A stretch of 64,000 nt of DNA, from the NCBI RefSeq assembly GCF_020519665.1, contig NZ_CP084703.1, positions 4,154,001 to 4,218,000 of the forward strand. Direction: 5' to 3'. Of this stretch, positions 28,282-40,237 are shown one piece after another. Each line of letters starts with the position of its first letter. Position 1 is the first letter of the stretch. Origin of the DNA: Bacillus shivajii. Its GTDB lineage: Bacteria; Bacillota; Bacilli; Bacillales; Salisediminibacteriaceae. Below the pieces are notes generated by a model. That model did not search any database and was not told the DNA's origin. It was given only the letters and a program-made list of their open reading frames with translations. Made by a program: the position numbers and the translations under genes.

Positions 28282-29145
28282 TTACGCTTTATTTGAAGAA
28301 CCAAATTCACGCATTTTACCGATAACTGTTTCTTTAATCGCATCACGTGCTGGCCCTAAGTATTTACGTGGGTCGTACATTTCTTCGTTTTCAGCAAGAA
28401 CTTCACGCACACGTTTTACAGAAGAAATTTGGTTTTCTGTATTTACGTTAATTTTCGCTGTTCCAAGAGAAATTGCTTTTTGGATATCTTTTGTTGGGAT
28501 GCCTGTACCACCGTGAAGAACTAGAGGTACACCCGTTAATTGAGATACTTCTTCCATACGGTCAAAGCCAAGGTTTGGTTCACCTTTATATGGACCGTGT
28601 ACAGAACCTAATGCAGGCGCAAAGCAGTCCACATTTGTTTCACGTACAAGCTGGTCACACTCAGATGGAATCGCATATGCTGCTTCTGCATCATCTACGA
28701 TTAAGTCATCTTCTTGTCCACCGATACGGCCTAATTCAGCTTCTACAGAAATTCCTAATGTATGAGCCACATCAACAACTTTCTTTGTAAGTGCAATGTT
28801 TTCTTCTAATGGGTGATGAGAACCATCGATCATAACAGATGTGAATCCTGCATACATTGCTTCTACACACTTTTCAAAGCTTGAACCGTGGTCTAAGTGG
28901 ATTGCTACAGGAACCGTTGTTTCATATTCAGCCATTAGGGCTTCTACAATTGTTACAACTGTGTGGAAACCACCTATGTAACGTGCAGCCCCTTCAGACA
29001 CTCCTAGAATTACTGGAGACTTTTCCTCTTCTGCAGCTTGTAGAATTGCTTGAGTAAACTCAAGGTTGTTAAGGTTGAATTGTCCTACCGCATACCCCTC
29101 AGCTTTTGCAGTTTCTAGCATTTCTTTCATTGATACTAAAGGCAT
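28282..29145 (-). CDS. fbaA: Class II fructose-bisphosphate aldolase
   Basis: Zinc-dependent aldolase of glycolysis and gluconeogenesis. It has 287 residues, beginning [20 protein letters not shown]. The zinc and catalytic motif [44 protein letters not shown] and the phosphate-binding KINVNTEN are visible. The start at 29145 follows AAGGAGG by eight bases; an ATG 14 codons upstream lacks one. It lies between spo0F and tal as in B. subtilis. Confidence 0.97.
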   Translation of the reverse strand: MPLVSMKEMLETAKAEGYAVGQFNLNNLEFTQAILQAAEEEKSPVILGVSEGAARYIGGFHTVVTIVEALMAEYETTVPVAIHLDHGSSFEKCVEAMYAGFTSVMIDGSHHPLEENIALTKKVVDVAHTLGISVEAELGRIGGQEDDLIVDDAEAAYAIPSECDQLVRETNVDCFAPALGSVHGPYKGEPNLGFDRMEEVSQLTGVPLVLHGGTGIPTKDIQKAISLGTAKINVNTENQISSVKRVREVLAENEEMYDPRKYLGPARDAIKETVIGKMREFGSSNKA

Positions 29146-29429
29146 TCTTAAAATCCTCCTTTGAAATTCACGAACATTATGCATCAACTATTCATGGTAA
29201 CTATACATACAAACAATAATGATAGTATTTGTACTTTATGTAAAAATATCCTTACCATTTGTATGAAACGGACGTTTACGTGAAAAAAGCCATAACCAAA
29301 TTGGTCACAGCAAAATGAAACCATTTCGCAAGTTGACTCACACTTGTATTATAGCATACGAAATTGGTTTTTCACGAATATATGCAAAGAAATCTTTGAT
29401 ATATTACGTGTTTACTTGCAAAAGCTTCA

Positions 29430-29792
29430 CTAAACCGTCAAATAGTTACGTACTTTCTCCTTCACTTCATCAATATCAAATGGTTTCGAAAAATGTGTTA
29501 ATGCTCCTAATTCCATCGCTTCATTAATCATTTCTAACTCACCGTATGCTGTCATCATAATGACATCCGACTTTGCCCCTGATTTTTTTATTTCTCTTAA
29601 TATTTCTAAACCGTCCATTCCTGGGATTTTCATATCTAATAAGATAATATCAGGTTCATCTTCTTCCACAATTTTTAATGCTTGTTTTCCATTAGATGCT
29701 TGTAATGTTGTATATCCATCTTTTTCAAATACTTCTGTTAATAACACTCTAATCCCGAATTGATCATCTACAATTAATATCTTTTTAGCCAT
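29430..29792 (-). CDS. spo0F: Sporulation phosphorelay response regulator Spo0F
   Basis: Single-domain receiver of 120 residues that passes phosphate from sensor kinases to Spo0B. The acidic pocket is VDDQFG, the phosphoacceptor Asp54 is in [12 protein letters not shown], and the conserved Thr/Lys are in MMTAYGE and FSKPFD. GAGGAGG precedes the start. A sigma-H promoter and a Spo0A box lie upstream. The adjacent ywjG is transcribed divergently. Confidence 0.97.
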   Translation of the reverse strand: MAKKILIVDDQFGIRVLLTEVFEKDGYTTLQASNGKQALKIVEEDEPDIILLDMKIPGMDGLEILREIKKSGAKSDVIMMTAYGELEMINEAMELGALTHFSKPFDIDEVKEKVRNYLTV

Positions 29793-29847
29793 GATCTCTG
29801 ATCCTCCTCATTTGTTTGCCACATACATACTCCCCTTGTGTAAGATA

Positions 29848-29876
29848 TAATTCGCCAACACTTTCTGTTTTCCTCC
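29848..29876 (-). promoter_or_regulatory. Sigma-H promoter of spo0F
   Basis: GGAGGAAAA (29868-29876), 11-nt spacer, GGCGAATTA (29848-29856) on the minus strand. Both boxes match the sigma-H consensus RNAGGAWWW and RNNGAATWW at every defined position. It lies about 57 bp before the ATG. Confidence 0.75.
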
Positions 29877-29923
29877 CCTTAATGTACAGGAAAAGAGGAA
29901 AACTTTCAGGTTTTTTGTTAAAA

Positions 29924-29930
29924 TTCGTCA
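29924..29930 (-). promoter_or_regulatory. Candidate Spo0A box upstream of spo0F
   Basis: TGACGAA on the minus strand fits the 0A box TGNCGAA, about 48 bp upstream of the sigma-H -35 box, where an activating site is found in B. subtilis. Confidence 0.5.
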
Positions 29931-30039
29931 AACGTGACCATTTTATAATCATCTCTTTCAAATTGATGACAGTTTAAAAATTTGTTTTGTTTAAAACCCT
30001 AATAATTTGCATTTTATTTTGATTGCAGTTGAAATACAC

Positions 30040-30130
30040 TTCATTTTCATGGTGTCTTCTTTGCAGCGGGCACGGCTTCAGCTAACTTTGGAAAGGAAAC
30101 TCATTCCTTTCCAAAGTGGACTTTTAATCA
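30040..30130. repeat. Dispersed structured repeat, short fragment
   Basis: Core block CATGGTGTCTTCTTTGCAGC and GGGCACGGCTTCAGC is followed by a perfect 14-bp apical stem ACTTTGGAAAGGAA/TTCCTTTCCAAAGT (30085-30117). The right core half is degenerate. It lies in the divergent spo0F-ywjG gap. Confidence 0.75.
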
Positions 30131-30303
30131 TTTTCCTGTGCGATACCTTACAATGTTTCACTACGCAAAAAACGTAATTATGAAATTGAATCTAATAAAT
30201 ATCACTGACAATTTCTCGCTGATTTATTATCTTTCCTTTATAACTCGTACCATTCATTGCTACACTATAAACAGTTGAATTACATAAAGAGAGGAAGTTC
30301 GTC

Positions 30304-30828
30304 ATGAAAATTTTTCGTACACAATTACAAAATTTCATTAACAGAACGGATGAATATGAAGAACAATTTGAAGATGCTGCAAGAATCATTGCCCAAAGTA
30401 TCATTAGTGATGGTGATCTTTGGATTTATGGGGAGTCAGAACTAGAAGGAATCGTATCACAAGCAGTAAGCGGTGTCGATCCGCTCCCGACTATAAAGGT
30501 AGCTAATACGAATACAGCCTTTACCCATTTAGATACATTGCTTGTTTTTTCGACTGACCCTGCAAGCACCGGTACGAAAACAATTGTTGAAAAAGGAAAA
30601 AAAGCAGGTTGTGAAGTAATTGGGGTTAGCTCCCATAGTTCGCAAAGTGATCAAGAACAAGAATGGATAACGCTTTGTAATTTTCATTTTTCTACAGGAT
30701 TAAGCCAAGGGTTAGTGCCAACCGATGACGGTAATCGTATAGGAACACCACATTTACTAATTGCTCTTCATATTTATTACGCTTTATACTTCACTCTTCA
30801 AGAATATTTAGAGGAATATGATATGTAA
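30304..30828 (+). CDS. ywjG: YwjG, DUF2529 family protein
   Basis: A 174-residue soluble protein of the DUF2529 family. Its arrangement (GDLWIYGESELEGIV, a TLLVFSTDPASTGT loop, CEVIGVSSHSS, then RIGTPHLLIALHIYYALY) resembles a SIS-type sugar-phosphate-binding fold. Its function is unknown. As in B. subtilis it lies between spo0F and pyrG, here with an alanine symporter inserted after it. GAGAGGAAG precedes the ATG. Confidence 0.85.
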   Translation: MKIFRTQLQNFINRTDEYEEQFEDAARIIAQSIISDGDLWIYGESELEGIVSQAVSGVDPLPTIKVANTNTAFTHLDTLLVFSTDPASTGTKTIVEKGKKAGCEVIGVSSHSSQSDQEQEWITLCNFHFSTGLSQGLVPTDDGNRIGTPHLLIALHIYYALYFTLQEYLEEYDM

Positions 30829-31054
30829 TGATATGACCCAATAGCTCACCTTACTAATCTTTGTGAGGTGAATTTGGGTCTACTTCCCCTCCTCAAGTTA
30901 ACGTAATGTTAAATCAAATGAACTTGACCATTTTTATTAATGTTTCTACTTTTCCTGAATATAATTGTAAAAAAATATAGACGAACACCCAATTTCGAGA
31001 TAGAATTTTCAGTATATTCATAATTAACACTTTATATAAAAAGGAGTTGGTTTT

Positions 31055-32407
31055 ATGGAAGCTGTTGAAGAGTTTATTGGCACCGTCAGTGGGTTTGTCT
31101 GGGGTTTACCACTGATCATTTTACTTGTTGGTACAGGTCTTTATTTAACATTTCGTTTAATGTTCTTCTCATTCCAACAACTACCGTATTCTTTAAAACT
31201 TGTTTTTTCTAAGAAGGATGAAAAATCAAAAGGGGATATTTCTCACTTCCAAGCTTTAATGACTGCTTTAGCGGCTACAGTCGGTACTGGTAATATTGCC
31301 GGGGTTGCCTCTGCAGTTGCAGTTGGTGGTCCTGGTGCAGTGTTTTGGATGTGGCTAACGGCATTTGTCGGAATGGCAACAAAATATAGTGAAGCCATAC
31401 TTGGTGTTAAGTATCGAACTGAAAACTCTAAAGGTGAGATGTCCGGTGGGCCGATGCACTATATTGAAAAAGGACTCGGCATGAAATGGCTCGCTGTCTT
31501 ATTTGCGTTCTTTGCTGCCATTGCTGCTTTTGGGATCGGAAACATGGTGCAATCACATGAGGCCGCAGGTGTTGCAAACTTAAACTTTGGAATTCCAACT
31601 TGGGTCACAGGACTTATACTTACAATTTTAGTTGGTCTTGTTATTATTGGTGGAATTAAAAGTATTGGAAAAGTTGTCGGCTTTATCGTACCAATTATGA
31701 TCGTTTTTTATCTTCTTGCAGGTTTAAGTATCATTATTTTAAATGTCTCTTATGTACCTGATGCATTTGTTTATATCTTTACGGATGCATTCAATGGTCA
31801 GGCAGTTGCAGGGGGAGCAATTGGTGCAGTAATCCAACAAGGGGTTGCACGAGGAATCTTCTCCAACGAAGCTGGTCTTGGTACCGGTGGTATCGCTGCA
31901 GCTGCTGCAAAAACGGATATACCTGCTCGTCAAGCATTAGTATCAATGACACAAGTATTTATTGATACGATCCTTGTTTGTACAATTACAGGGCTTGCGC
32001 TCGTTATGGGGCAAATGTACCTCGTTGAGGCAGATAGTGCTGCACAATTAACATCAATGGCATTTGAAAACTATTTACCTGGTATAGGCGGATACGTCGT
32101 AGCGATTGCGTTATTATTCTTCGTATTCTCCACGATCGTTGGGTGGTCTTACTTTGGTGAGAAGTGTTTCACATACTTATTTGGCGATAAAGTCTCCATG
32201 TATTACCGAATCGCGTTCGTTGCTGCATTATTTGTTGGTTCCGTTGTTTCTTTAGATATCGTTTGGGGCTTCGCGGATGTCATGAACGGTTTAATGGCCT
32301 TTCCGAACTTAGTGGCCCTCCTCTTATTATCGGGAGTGGTTGTAGCTGAAACGAAGAAATTTAAAGAGAAGCGAAAACAAGAGAAACAGCAACAGCTCGG
32401 TGCTTAG
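31055..32407 (+). CDS. Alanine/glycine:cation symporter (AGCS family)
   Basis: A 450-residue secondary transporter, sodium-coupled in known members. It has about ten or eleven hydrophobic segments. Family motifs are ALMTALAATVGTGNIAGVASA, GGPGAVFWMW, FVGMATKYSEA, EMSGGPMHYIEKGLG, ARGIFSNEAGLGT and STIVGWSYFGEKC. A basic cytoplasmic tail ends the protein. AAAAGGAG precedes the ATG. It is monocistronic and not found at this place in B. subtilis. Sodium coupling would suit an alkaliphile; the exact substrate is not decidable from sequence. Confidence 0.93.
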   Translation: MEAVEEFIGTVSGFVWGLPLIILLVGTGLYLTFRLMFFSFQQLPYSLKLVFSKKDEKSKGDISHFQALMTALAATVGTGNIAGVASAVAVGGPGAVFWMWLTAFVGMATKYSEAILGVKYRTENSKGEMSGGPMHYIEKGLGMKWLAVLFAFFAAIAAFGIGNMVQSHEAAGVANLNFGIPTWVTGLILTILVGLVIIGGIKSIGKVVGFIVPIMIVFYLLAGLSIIILNVSYVPDAFVYIFTDAFNGQAVAGGAIGAVIQQGVARGIFSNEAGLGTGGIAAAAAKTDIPARQALVSMTQVFIDTILVCTITGLALVMGQMYLVEADSAAQLTSMAFENYLPGIGGYVVAIALLFFVFSTIVGWSYFGEKCFTYLFGDKVSMYYRIAFVAALFVGSVVSLDIVWGFADVMNGLMAFPNLVALLLLSGVVVAETKKFKEKRKQEKQQQLGA

Positions 32408-32498
32408 ATTGTGTTGCTCAGATAACAATTAAAAATTGTCTGCCATGCCTTTGCAACATGGTGAATGAAAATGGGTCCATATTTTACTATTATGTTGA

Positions 32499-32625
32499 GT
32501 TTGGAAGTACGCTACGAGACTCCTGCGGGAACAGCACGAGCCGAAAATCACCCAAAACGAACAGAATGAGTTTTGGGAAGTTGAGGCCGTGCCCGCGGAA
32601 AGCGAAGTGGCGTGTACTTCCAAAC
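32499..32625. repeat. Dispersed structured repeat, 127-bp inverted copy
   Basis: Arms GTTTGGAAGTAC (32499-32510) and GTACTTCCAAAC (32614-32625) are exactly complementary. The core (CGAGACTCCTGCGGGAACAG ... CCGTGCCCGCGG) is inverted relative to the 8062 copy, and the apical stem is CCCAAAAC/GTTTTGGG (32551-32577). A solo TCTGTTAAAGGAAAGTG element end follows at 32673. The gap 32408-32820 has no gene. Confidence 0.85.
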
Positions 32626-32783
32626 ATGAATAGAGTTTTTTCCATTAAGTCTCATTTGAATGAGATTCTCTGTTAAAGGAAAGTGTTGATTCCCATTGAG
32701 TTTGAAGATTCGAAGGCGACGACACAAAGTTTACTAGACGCAAATTGCTTCGAGGTAATAATCAAAATTTAATTAAAAATAAA

Positions 32784-32810
32784 AGAAGAGGCTGTCGTTC
32801 GGCCTCTTCT
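32784..32810. terminator. Terminator between the alanine symporter and pyrG
   Basis: GAAGAGGC/GCCTCTTC stem with T-rich sequence on both sides. It ends 11 bp before the pyrG stop codon. Confidence 0.8.
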
Positions 32811-32820
32811 TTCTTTTTAA

Positions 32821-34449
<1,629 letters not shown>

Positions 34450-34531
34450 TTAGGGGGAAAATCAAGAAATAATAGCAACTAGCCTTCCCTTGTATACTGA
34501 TACTAGTGACAACATTTCATGTATGTCTAAA

Positions 34532-34580
34532 TAAAAAAAAACAAAAGTACCCACCTCTTTATAAGGAGGGGGCACTTTTG
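34532..34580 (-). terminator. pyrG leader attenuator
   Basis: On the minus strand CAAAAGTGCCCCC...TTATAAAGAGGTGGGTACTTTTG forms a long stem followed by nine or more T. Its 5' arm contains CCCCCTCCTT, a C/U tract able to pair with extra 5' G residues. It lies 47 nt downstream of the predicted transcript start. Confidence 0.8.
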
Positions 34581-34626
34581 TTTTTATGGTTTCAATCGAT
34601 TATTTGCATTTACTATAAGTAAAGCC

Positions 34627-34663
34627 CAAAAAGAATTTTAGCGATAAGTGACGAAAAAGTCAA
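34627..34663 (-). promoter_or_regulatory. pyrG promoter with GGGC initiation
   Basis: TTGACT (34658-34663), 17-bp spacer, TAAAAT (34635-34640), then 7 nt to GGGC with +1 at 34627. This is the start-site arrangement required for CTP-sensitive reiterative G addition in Bacillus pyrG. Confidence 0.8.
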
Positions 34664-34693
34664 GATGAGAGTTTAAATATACGAAAAGAAATA

Positions 34694-35179
34694 TTAGAGG
34701 TCGTCCTCTTCATCCCCATCTATATCCTCTTCCACATCATCATCCATCTCGTCATCATCTTCGTCGAGATCAGAGTCCTCTTCACTTGCTAGTTCATCAA
34801 GTTCATCTTCAAGATCTTCAAATTCATCGAAATCTTCTTCATCTTCAAAGATTCCTGCTTCCTCATCTTCATCACGTTTTTTCTTACGTGCTCTGTTCGT
34901 TTGAGAAAGCTCTTCTTCTGTTTGATCAAAAGGATACCATGAGCGAAGAGCCCAATTATTGTCGCCAATATTTACGAAGCGACCGTCCATTGACATCTCA
35001 GTATAGAGGTGTGCAATACGCTCTTTCACTTGTTTTTCTGACAACCCTTTTGCTTCTGCTACTAGCTTTAATAGTGCATGATAGTTATAAGAGGTCTTAT
35101 TCTCCTTTAACAGTTCATAGGCAATTTCAATCATTGCCAACTCCTTTAACTGAGCCTCACTGTACTGTTTGATGCTCAC
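34694..35179 (-). CDS. rpoE: RNA polymerase delta subunit
   Basis: About 161 residues: an N-terminal folded HARE-type domain (SIKQYSEAQLKELAMIEIAYELLKENK, ERIAHLYTEMSMDGRFVNIGDNNWALRSWYP) and a disordered tail made almost only of Asp and Glu from about residue 105. Delta displaces nucleic acid from the polymerase and increases promoter selectivity. The start is a GTG at 35179 (SIKQYS), about ten bases after AAGGA; another GTG three codons earlier almost abuts it. Located upstream of pyrG as in B. subtilis. Confidence 0.95.
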   Translation of the reverse strand: MSIKQYSEAQLKELAMIEIAYELLKENKTSYNYHALLKLVAEAKGLSEKQVKERIAHLYTEMSMDGRFVNIGDNNWALRSWYPFDQTEEELSQTNRARKKKRDEDEEAGIFEDEEDFDEFEDLEDELDELASEEDSDLDEDDDEMDDDVEEDIDGDEEDDL

Positions 35180-35454
35180 ATCCGGCACTTCCTTTCAAAG
35201 AAAATTCTATCGTAATTCATAATAGAAAAACGTAAGTTATGTTCAGTCTTCTATGCTGCTAATCATAATTGCTATGCTAAGTAATCGCAAGTAGCGACGA
35301 TAAATTCATACCTTTCATTATAAACACATCTATTATTATTATGCCAGTCTAATCCAATGTTTTGAAGAAGTTTTTTAATTATTCTCTGCTAATTGCCTTT
35401 ATCCTTTTCAAGAACACACAATGAAGTTCATAAGTTTGGGAAACTCGTAGCTAT

Positions 35455-35905
35455 TAGAGGGAAGAATGTCTTTTTGTGTTGTTTGATGAATCGCTTACGG
35501 CGCACGCTTGCACCTCTAGGCACAAGTGCGACATCCATTCTAGCTTCACTACGTTCGCTTTCACGGTGTCTTCTTTGCCGCGGGCACGGCCTCAACTTCC
35601 CAAAACTCACCATGTTTGTTTTGGGTGATTTTCGGCTAACCTGCTTCTTCCTCTACAAGTTTTGCTTTGTTGTTGCGTGCGTCGAAGCAGCTCAGAGTTA
35701 TTCGAAGAAGTTGTGTTTGTTGCTTCTTCCTCTACTATCTTTGCTTCGTAGCTTGATGCGTCGGCGCAACTCACAGTTGTTTCACGAAGCTTTGTTCGTC
35801 GCTGTTCCCGCCATGCAAGAGCGATAACCTCTACGAAAACACATCGATTTGTCTCGACGGATAAACTTCGAAGCGTTGCTTGTAGAGAAAGAGACAGTCG
35901 GCGCC
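35455..35905. repeat. Long composite of the dispersed structured repeat
   Basis: Core block with CACCTCTAGGCACAAGTGCG, GCCGCGGGCACGGCC and apical stem CCCAAAAC/GTTTTGGG (35599-35625). Two tandem copies follow of a second block of about 90 bp (TTCTTCCTCTACNANNTTTGCT ... GCGTCG ... CAGTTNTTC), then a GTCTCGACGGATAAACTTC segment. The 1.1-kb gap 35180-36312 has no gene; its remainder is AT-rich with nothing recognised. Confidence 0.75.
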
Positions 35906-36275
35906 TTTCGCTCTTCACCATTTTAAATCCCTAAATTTATATTTATCAAACAATGAAGGATAATAAAAGATCAATTAATTAAAAGTACTCGCTTCTAAAT
36001 GATGTGTTTTAAAATTTGCCGCTGAAAATTAACAATGTCTTTTACCTAAGTCTTTCTTGCAAGCTGAAATATATAATGTAGGTACAGTGTCGTGTTCAAG
36101 TCGTATCCTTTTTTAGCGTGGGCATTAATTTTTCGGTTTAAACATCGTAAAAGGCGGAGGTTTTCTGTTAAAGGAGGAATAATAAATAGCAACGTTCTCG
36201 TTTTAAACCAGTCGGTATTTATGGTGGATTTGTTTGCGATTTTTCTCTTTTACTTGCGACTTCCGTAATTTTTCA

Positions 36276-36301
36276 TAAAAAAGGAGCCTACGAGAGGCTC
36301 C
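36276..36301 (-). terminator. Terminator after icmF
   Basis: GGAGCC/GGCTCC hairpin followed by TTTTTT on the minus strand, 12 bp after the icmF stop. Confidence 0.85.
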
Positions 36302-36312
36302 AATACGTCTAC

Positions 36313-39300
36313 TTATAAATTTCTTCTATATTGACCCCCGACTTCGTAAAGGGCGTCGGTAATTTGGCCAAGACTTGCAACTTTCACTGCTTCCATTAAC
36401 TCTTCAAATAAGTTCCCCCCGCTTAAGGCAACTTCTTTTAAACGAGCTAATGCTTTTTCTGATTCGCTAGCATGTGATTCTTGGAAATTGCGTAAATGCT
36501 GTATTTGACCTTCTTTCTCTTCTTTCGTTGCACGAGCTAGTTCCATATCAAAGTCATCTTCTTTTGGAGTGTTAGGGTTCAAGTAGGTGTTAACTCCAAT
36601 GATCGGTAGATCTCCGTTATGCTTTTTCGTTTCGTATAATAGAGATTCTTCTTGAATTTTTCCACGCTGATATTGTGTTTCCATTGCCCCTAACACTCCA
36701 CCGCGGTCGTTCATGCGCTCTAACTCCATAAGGACAGCCTCTTCAACAAGATCTGTTAACTCTTCAACGATGAATGAACCTTGCTGTGGATTTTCATTTT
36801 TCGCAAGTCCCATTTCTTTTGTGATAATGAGTTGGATTGCCATCGCTCGACGGACACTTTCTTCCGTCGGTGTAGTGACCGCTTCGTCATAGGCGTTCGT
36901 ATGAAGTGAGTTACAGTTATCATAGATTGCCATTAACGCTTGTAATGTTGTACGAATGTCATTAAAATCAACTTCCTGTGCGTGCAATGACCGCCCTGAC
37001 GTTTGGATATGGTATTTAAGCTTTTGGCTTCGCTCGTTTCCACCATACTTATGCTTCATCGCAATTGCCCAAATGCGTCGAGCAACTCGCCCAATTACCG
37101 TATATTCTGGGTCAAGCCCGTTACTGAAGAAGAACGATAAGTTTGGTGCAAAGTCATCAATGTGCATACCACGGCTCAAATAGTATTCCACATACGTAAA
37201 GCCATTTGCTAACGTAAATGCTAGCTGACTAATCGGGTTTGCTCCCGCTTCTGCAATATGATAGCCAGAAATCGATACAGAATAATAGTTTCGCACTTTA
37301 TGATCAATAAAATATTGTTGAATATCGCCCATCATTCGAAGGGCAAACTCCGTACTAAAAATACACGTGTTTTGACCTTGATCTTCTTTTAAAATGTCTG
37401 CTTGAACGGTTCCTCGAACCGTAGACAACGTTCGATCTTTAATTTCTTCTTTTTCGGCTTCATTCGGTTCTCTACCATTTTGCTTCGTGTATGCTTCAAT
37501 TTGCTGGTCAACCGCCGTGTTCATAAACATTGCTAAAATGATTGGCGCCGGTCCATTAATTGTCATTGAAACAGACGTTGATGGTGCACATAGATCGAAG
37601 CCATCGTAAAGTTTCTTCATATCATCTAGCGTACAAATGCTCACACCACTTTCACCGACCTTACCGTAAATATCAGGTCGATATCCTGGATCTTCACCAT
37701 ATAAAGTTACCGAGTCAAACGCTGTACTTAAACGTTTTGCGTCGTCGTCTTCTGATAAATAATGAAAGCGTCGGTTCGTTCTTTCTGGGCTTCCTTCACC
37801 AGCGAATTGACGTTTCGGGTCTTCCCCTTTTCGCTTAAATGGAAAAACACCAGCAGTATAAGGGAACTCACCTGGAACATTTTCTTTTCGAACCCAACGG
37901 ACGATTTCACCATAGTCCTCAAACTTTGGTAACGCAACTTTCGGAATATCTAAACCCGAAAGACTTCTCGTCTTTAATTCCGTGACGATTTCTTTGTCCC
38001 GAATTTTTGTAACGAATTGATCTTGTTTATACATTTCCTTTTTATTTTCCCATGTATCGAGCGTTTCCTTTGTTTCTTGAGTTAGTTCAGACTTATATTC
38101 TTCTTTTAGCTCGATTAACCCGTGACGGTCATCATCACGTTTTTTCTCGTTTAACGCCTCAAGCGTACCTTCAATTTGGAAAAGCCGACGCGCTTTTTTC
38201 ATTTCTTCTTCTGTTTTTTTATGATAAGAACGAACGGTATCTGAGATTTCCCTCAAGTAATGAATTTGTTCAGATGGAATAATGACTTTTTTTGTTGATA
38301 ATTCATCTGTTTTTCCGAGGTTTGTTTGCCAGTCGCTCTCGCACTTTTCATTAATGATCGTGATTAGTTCATAAAATAAGCGGTTTGTACCTGGATCATT
38401 AAACTGACTCGCAATCGTACCGTAAACTGGCATGTTTTCTGGTTGCTCTTCAAATAACGTATGGCTTCGTTGATATTGCTTACGTACTTCTCGAAGCGCA
38501 TCTTCTGATCCTTTTCGGTCAAACTTGTTTATTGAGATGATATCGGCAAAATCAATCATATCGATTTTTTCAAGCTGTGATGGTGCACCGAATTCACTCG
38601 TCATGACGTACATAGAGGCATCTGCTACATCGGTAATTGCTGCGTCTCCTTGACCAATTCCACTTGTCTCAACAATGATCATGTCGTATCCCGCTGCTTT
38701 AACGACATGGATCGCCTCTTCGATTGCTTTCGAAAGCTCTTGACGGCTGTCTCTTGTCGCTAAAGAACGCATATAAACACGCGGTGAGTGAATAGCATTC
38801 ATACGAATTCTATCACCAAGCAATGCACCACCTGTTTTTTTCTTCGTTGGGTCAACAGATAAGATCGCTAATGATTTATCATCAAACGCATTTAAGAACC
38901 TTCTTACAAGCTCATCTGTTAATGAACTTTTCCCGGCTCCTCCCGTTCCTGTAATTCCAAGGATCGGTGTGTCTGGCATATTTTTAGAAAGGATTTCTTC
39001 TTCAAACAGGGTTTGCGCTTGTTCATTTAGTTCTTCTTTAAATGCACGTTTTTCTGCAACACTGATCATTCGTGCAACAGAGCCCATTTCTCTCGTTTCA
39101 ATTTGTTCGCCTGAAATTTTTGAGACATCATCAAGGGCAAAGTCACAAGTCTCTAACATTTGATCAATCATTCCTTGAAGGCCGTGTTTTCTTCCATCTT
39201 CTGGAGAAAAAATTCGAGTAATCCCATAGTCATGGAGCTCACGAATCTCGGCAGGAATAATGACTCCACCACCGCCTCCAAAAATTTGAATATGTCCTGC

Positions 39301-39564
39301 TCCTTTTTCTTGAAGCAAATCATATAAGTATTTAAAATATTCTACATGTCCGCCTTGATATGATGAGATCGCAATGCCTTGGACATCTTCTTGAATTGCT
39401 GCTTGAACGACTTCATCCACCGAACGGTTATGTCCAAGGTGAATAACTTCAGCTCCTGAGGCTTGAAGCATTCTTCTCATAATATTAATGGACGCATCAT
39501 GACCATCAAATAAACTTGATGCTGTTACAAAACGGATTGGATTCTTCGGTTCGTATCTTATCAT
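36313..39564 (-). CDS. icmF: Fused adenosylcobalamin-dependent isobutyryl-CoA mutase with G-protein chaperone
   Basis: A 1083-residue fusion. The N-terminal B12 domain (1-150) has the cobalt-ligand His22 in [21 protein letters not shown] and GGGGGVI. A MeaI-type GTPase (about 200-420) has P-loop GTGGAGKS (206-213), [20 protein letters not shown] and the specificity motif NKFD. The C-terminal mutase TIM barrel (about 520-1083) has [26 protein letters not shown] and [14 protein letters not shown]. It isomerises isobutyryl- and n-butyryl-CoA, and related enzymes act on pivalyl- or isovaleryl-CoA. It is the last gene of the catabolic cluster, and its ATG overlaps the tetR stop by 4 bp. Confidence 0.95.
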   Translation of the reverse strand: MIRYEPKNPIRFVTASSLFDGHDASINIMRRMLQASGAEVIHLGHNRSVDEVVQAAIQEDVQGIAISSYQGGHVEYFKYLYDLLQEKGAGHIQIFGGGGGVIIPAEIRELHDYGITRIFSPEDGRKHGLQGMIDQMLETCDFALDDVSKISGEQIETREMGSVARMISVAEKRAFKEELNEQAQTLFEEEILSKNMPDTPILGITGTGGAGKSSLTDELVRRFLNAFDDKSLAILSVDPTKKKTGGALLGDRIRMNAIHSPRVYMRSLATRDSRQELSKAIEEAIHVVKAAGYDMIIVETSGIGQGDAAITDVADASMYVMTSEFGAPSQLEKIDMIDFADIISINKFDRKGSEDALREVRKQYQRSHTLFEEQPENMPVYGTIASQFNDPGTNRLFYELITIINEKCESDWQTNLGKTDELSTKKVIIPSEQIHYLREISDTVRSYHKKTEEEMKKARRLFQIEGTLEALNEKKRDDDRHGLIELKEEYKSELTQETKETLDTWENKKEMYKQDQFVTKIRDKEIVTELKTRSLSGLDIPKVALPKFEDYGEIVRWVRKENVPGEFPYTAGVFPFKRKGEDPKRQFAGEGSPERTNRRFHYLSEDDDAKRLSTAFDSVTLYGEDPGYRPDIYGKVGESGVSICTLDDMKKLYDGFDLCAPSTSVSMTINGPAPIILAMFMNTAVDQQIEAYTKQNGREPNEAEKEEIKDRTLSTVRGTVQADILKEDQGQNTCIFSTEFALRMMGDIQQYFIDHKVRNYYSVSISGYHIAEAGANPISQLAFTLANGFTYVEYYLSRGMHIDDFAPNLSFFFSNGLDPEYTVIGRVARRIWAIAMKHKYGGNERSQKLKYHIQTSGRSLHAQEVDFNDIRTTLQALMAIYDNCNSLHTNAYDEAVTTPTEESVRRAMAIQLIITKEMGLAKNENPQQGSFIVEELTDLVEEAVLMELERMNDRGGVLGAMETQYQRGKIQEESLLYETKKHNGDLPIIGVNTYLNPNTPKEDDFDMELARATKEEKEGQIQHLRNFQESHASESEKALARLKEVALSGGNLFEELMEAVKVASLGQITDALYEVGGQYRRNL

Positions 39565-40235
39565 ACTTCTCCCTCCGTACCTGTTGTGTGCAAAGAGGAT
39601 GCACTTTTTTCATCTTCCAACTGAAACCCATGAAATAGCTGGCTCATTTGCCATTTACAATATTGTTCAATGTTATATTCCTTTTGAACTGCCCACCTTC
39701 TAAACGTCCACATATGTCCTGCAACGAGAATGTTGTGACAGGCAAGCGTCACCTCTTCTTCATTTAAAAGGAGTATTCCTTTATCCATACAAGCGCGAAT
39801 TTCTTTTTCAAACATTTCTTTCATATTTATTTCTTTTTGTAACACATAATTTAACGATTCTTTCGGTAGCGATTTCGTTTCTTGATATAAGACTAGTACT
39901 TCATCTTGTAAATCGTCGACGACATTGAAGTAAGATTCAATCACTTGCTTCAAACGCTCAATACCTTCAAGATTTACATCCATTAATTGTTCCCACTTTT
40001 CCATGACCTCGTCATAGACTGCGTCACAAACTAAATAAAGAATATCTTCTTTGGATCCGATATATTCATATAACGTACCTATACTAAAACCAGACGCTTG
40101 AGCGACTTCTCGCGTCGTCGTTCCGTGATAACCTTTTTCGTTAAAAAGCTTTACCGATGCCTTTACGATCTGCTCCCTGCGTTTATGAACAAGCCGCTGA
40201 TCTTTTACCATCGATGGCACTTGTTTCTTTTTCAT
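39561..40235 (-). CDS. TetR/AcrR family regulator, FadR-like
   Basis: A 224-residue repressor with an N-terminal helix-turn-helix (about 20-65: [21 protein letters not shown] then [20 protein letters not shown]) and a helical C-terminal domain with many acidic residues suited to an acyl-CoA-type ligand. It lies between meaB and icmF with 2-bp and 4-bp junctions, so it is co-transcribed with the genes it probably controls. Its operator is not proven. Candidates are the FadR-type site at 49163 and a different palindrome at 46431. It may be a local regulator distinct from the YsiA/FadR of B. subtilis. Confidence 0.85.
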   Translation of the reverse strand: MKKKQVPSMVKDQRLVHKRREQIVKASVKLFNEKGYHGTTTREVAQASGFSIGTLYEYIGSKEDILYLVCDAVYDEVMEKWEQLMDVNLEGIERLKQVIESYFNVVDDLQDEVLVLYQETKSLPKESLNYVLQKEINMKEMFEKEIRACMDKGILLLNEEEVTLACHNILVAGHMWTFRRWAVQKEYNIEQYCKWQMSQLFHGFQLEDEKSASSLHTTGTEGEV

Positions 40236-40237
40236 AC

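Noticed and set aside
29315-29429. Small gene between fba and spo0F
   Set aside because: The 70-codon plus-strand frame runs into spo0F antisense and lacks a ribosome site; the gap shows only a weak hairpin.
35393-35921. Open frames of 100-144 codons on both strands in the rpoE-icmF gap
   Set aside because: They are composed of the dispersed repeat, have no ribosome site, and similar frames recur in other repeat copies with shifted phases.
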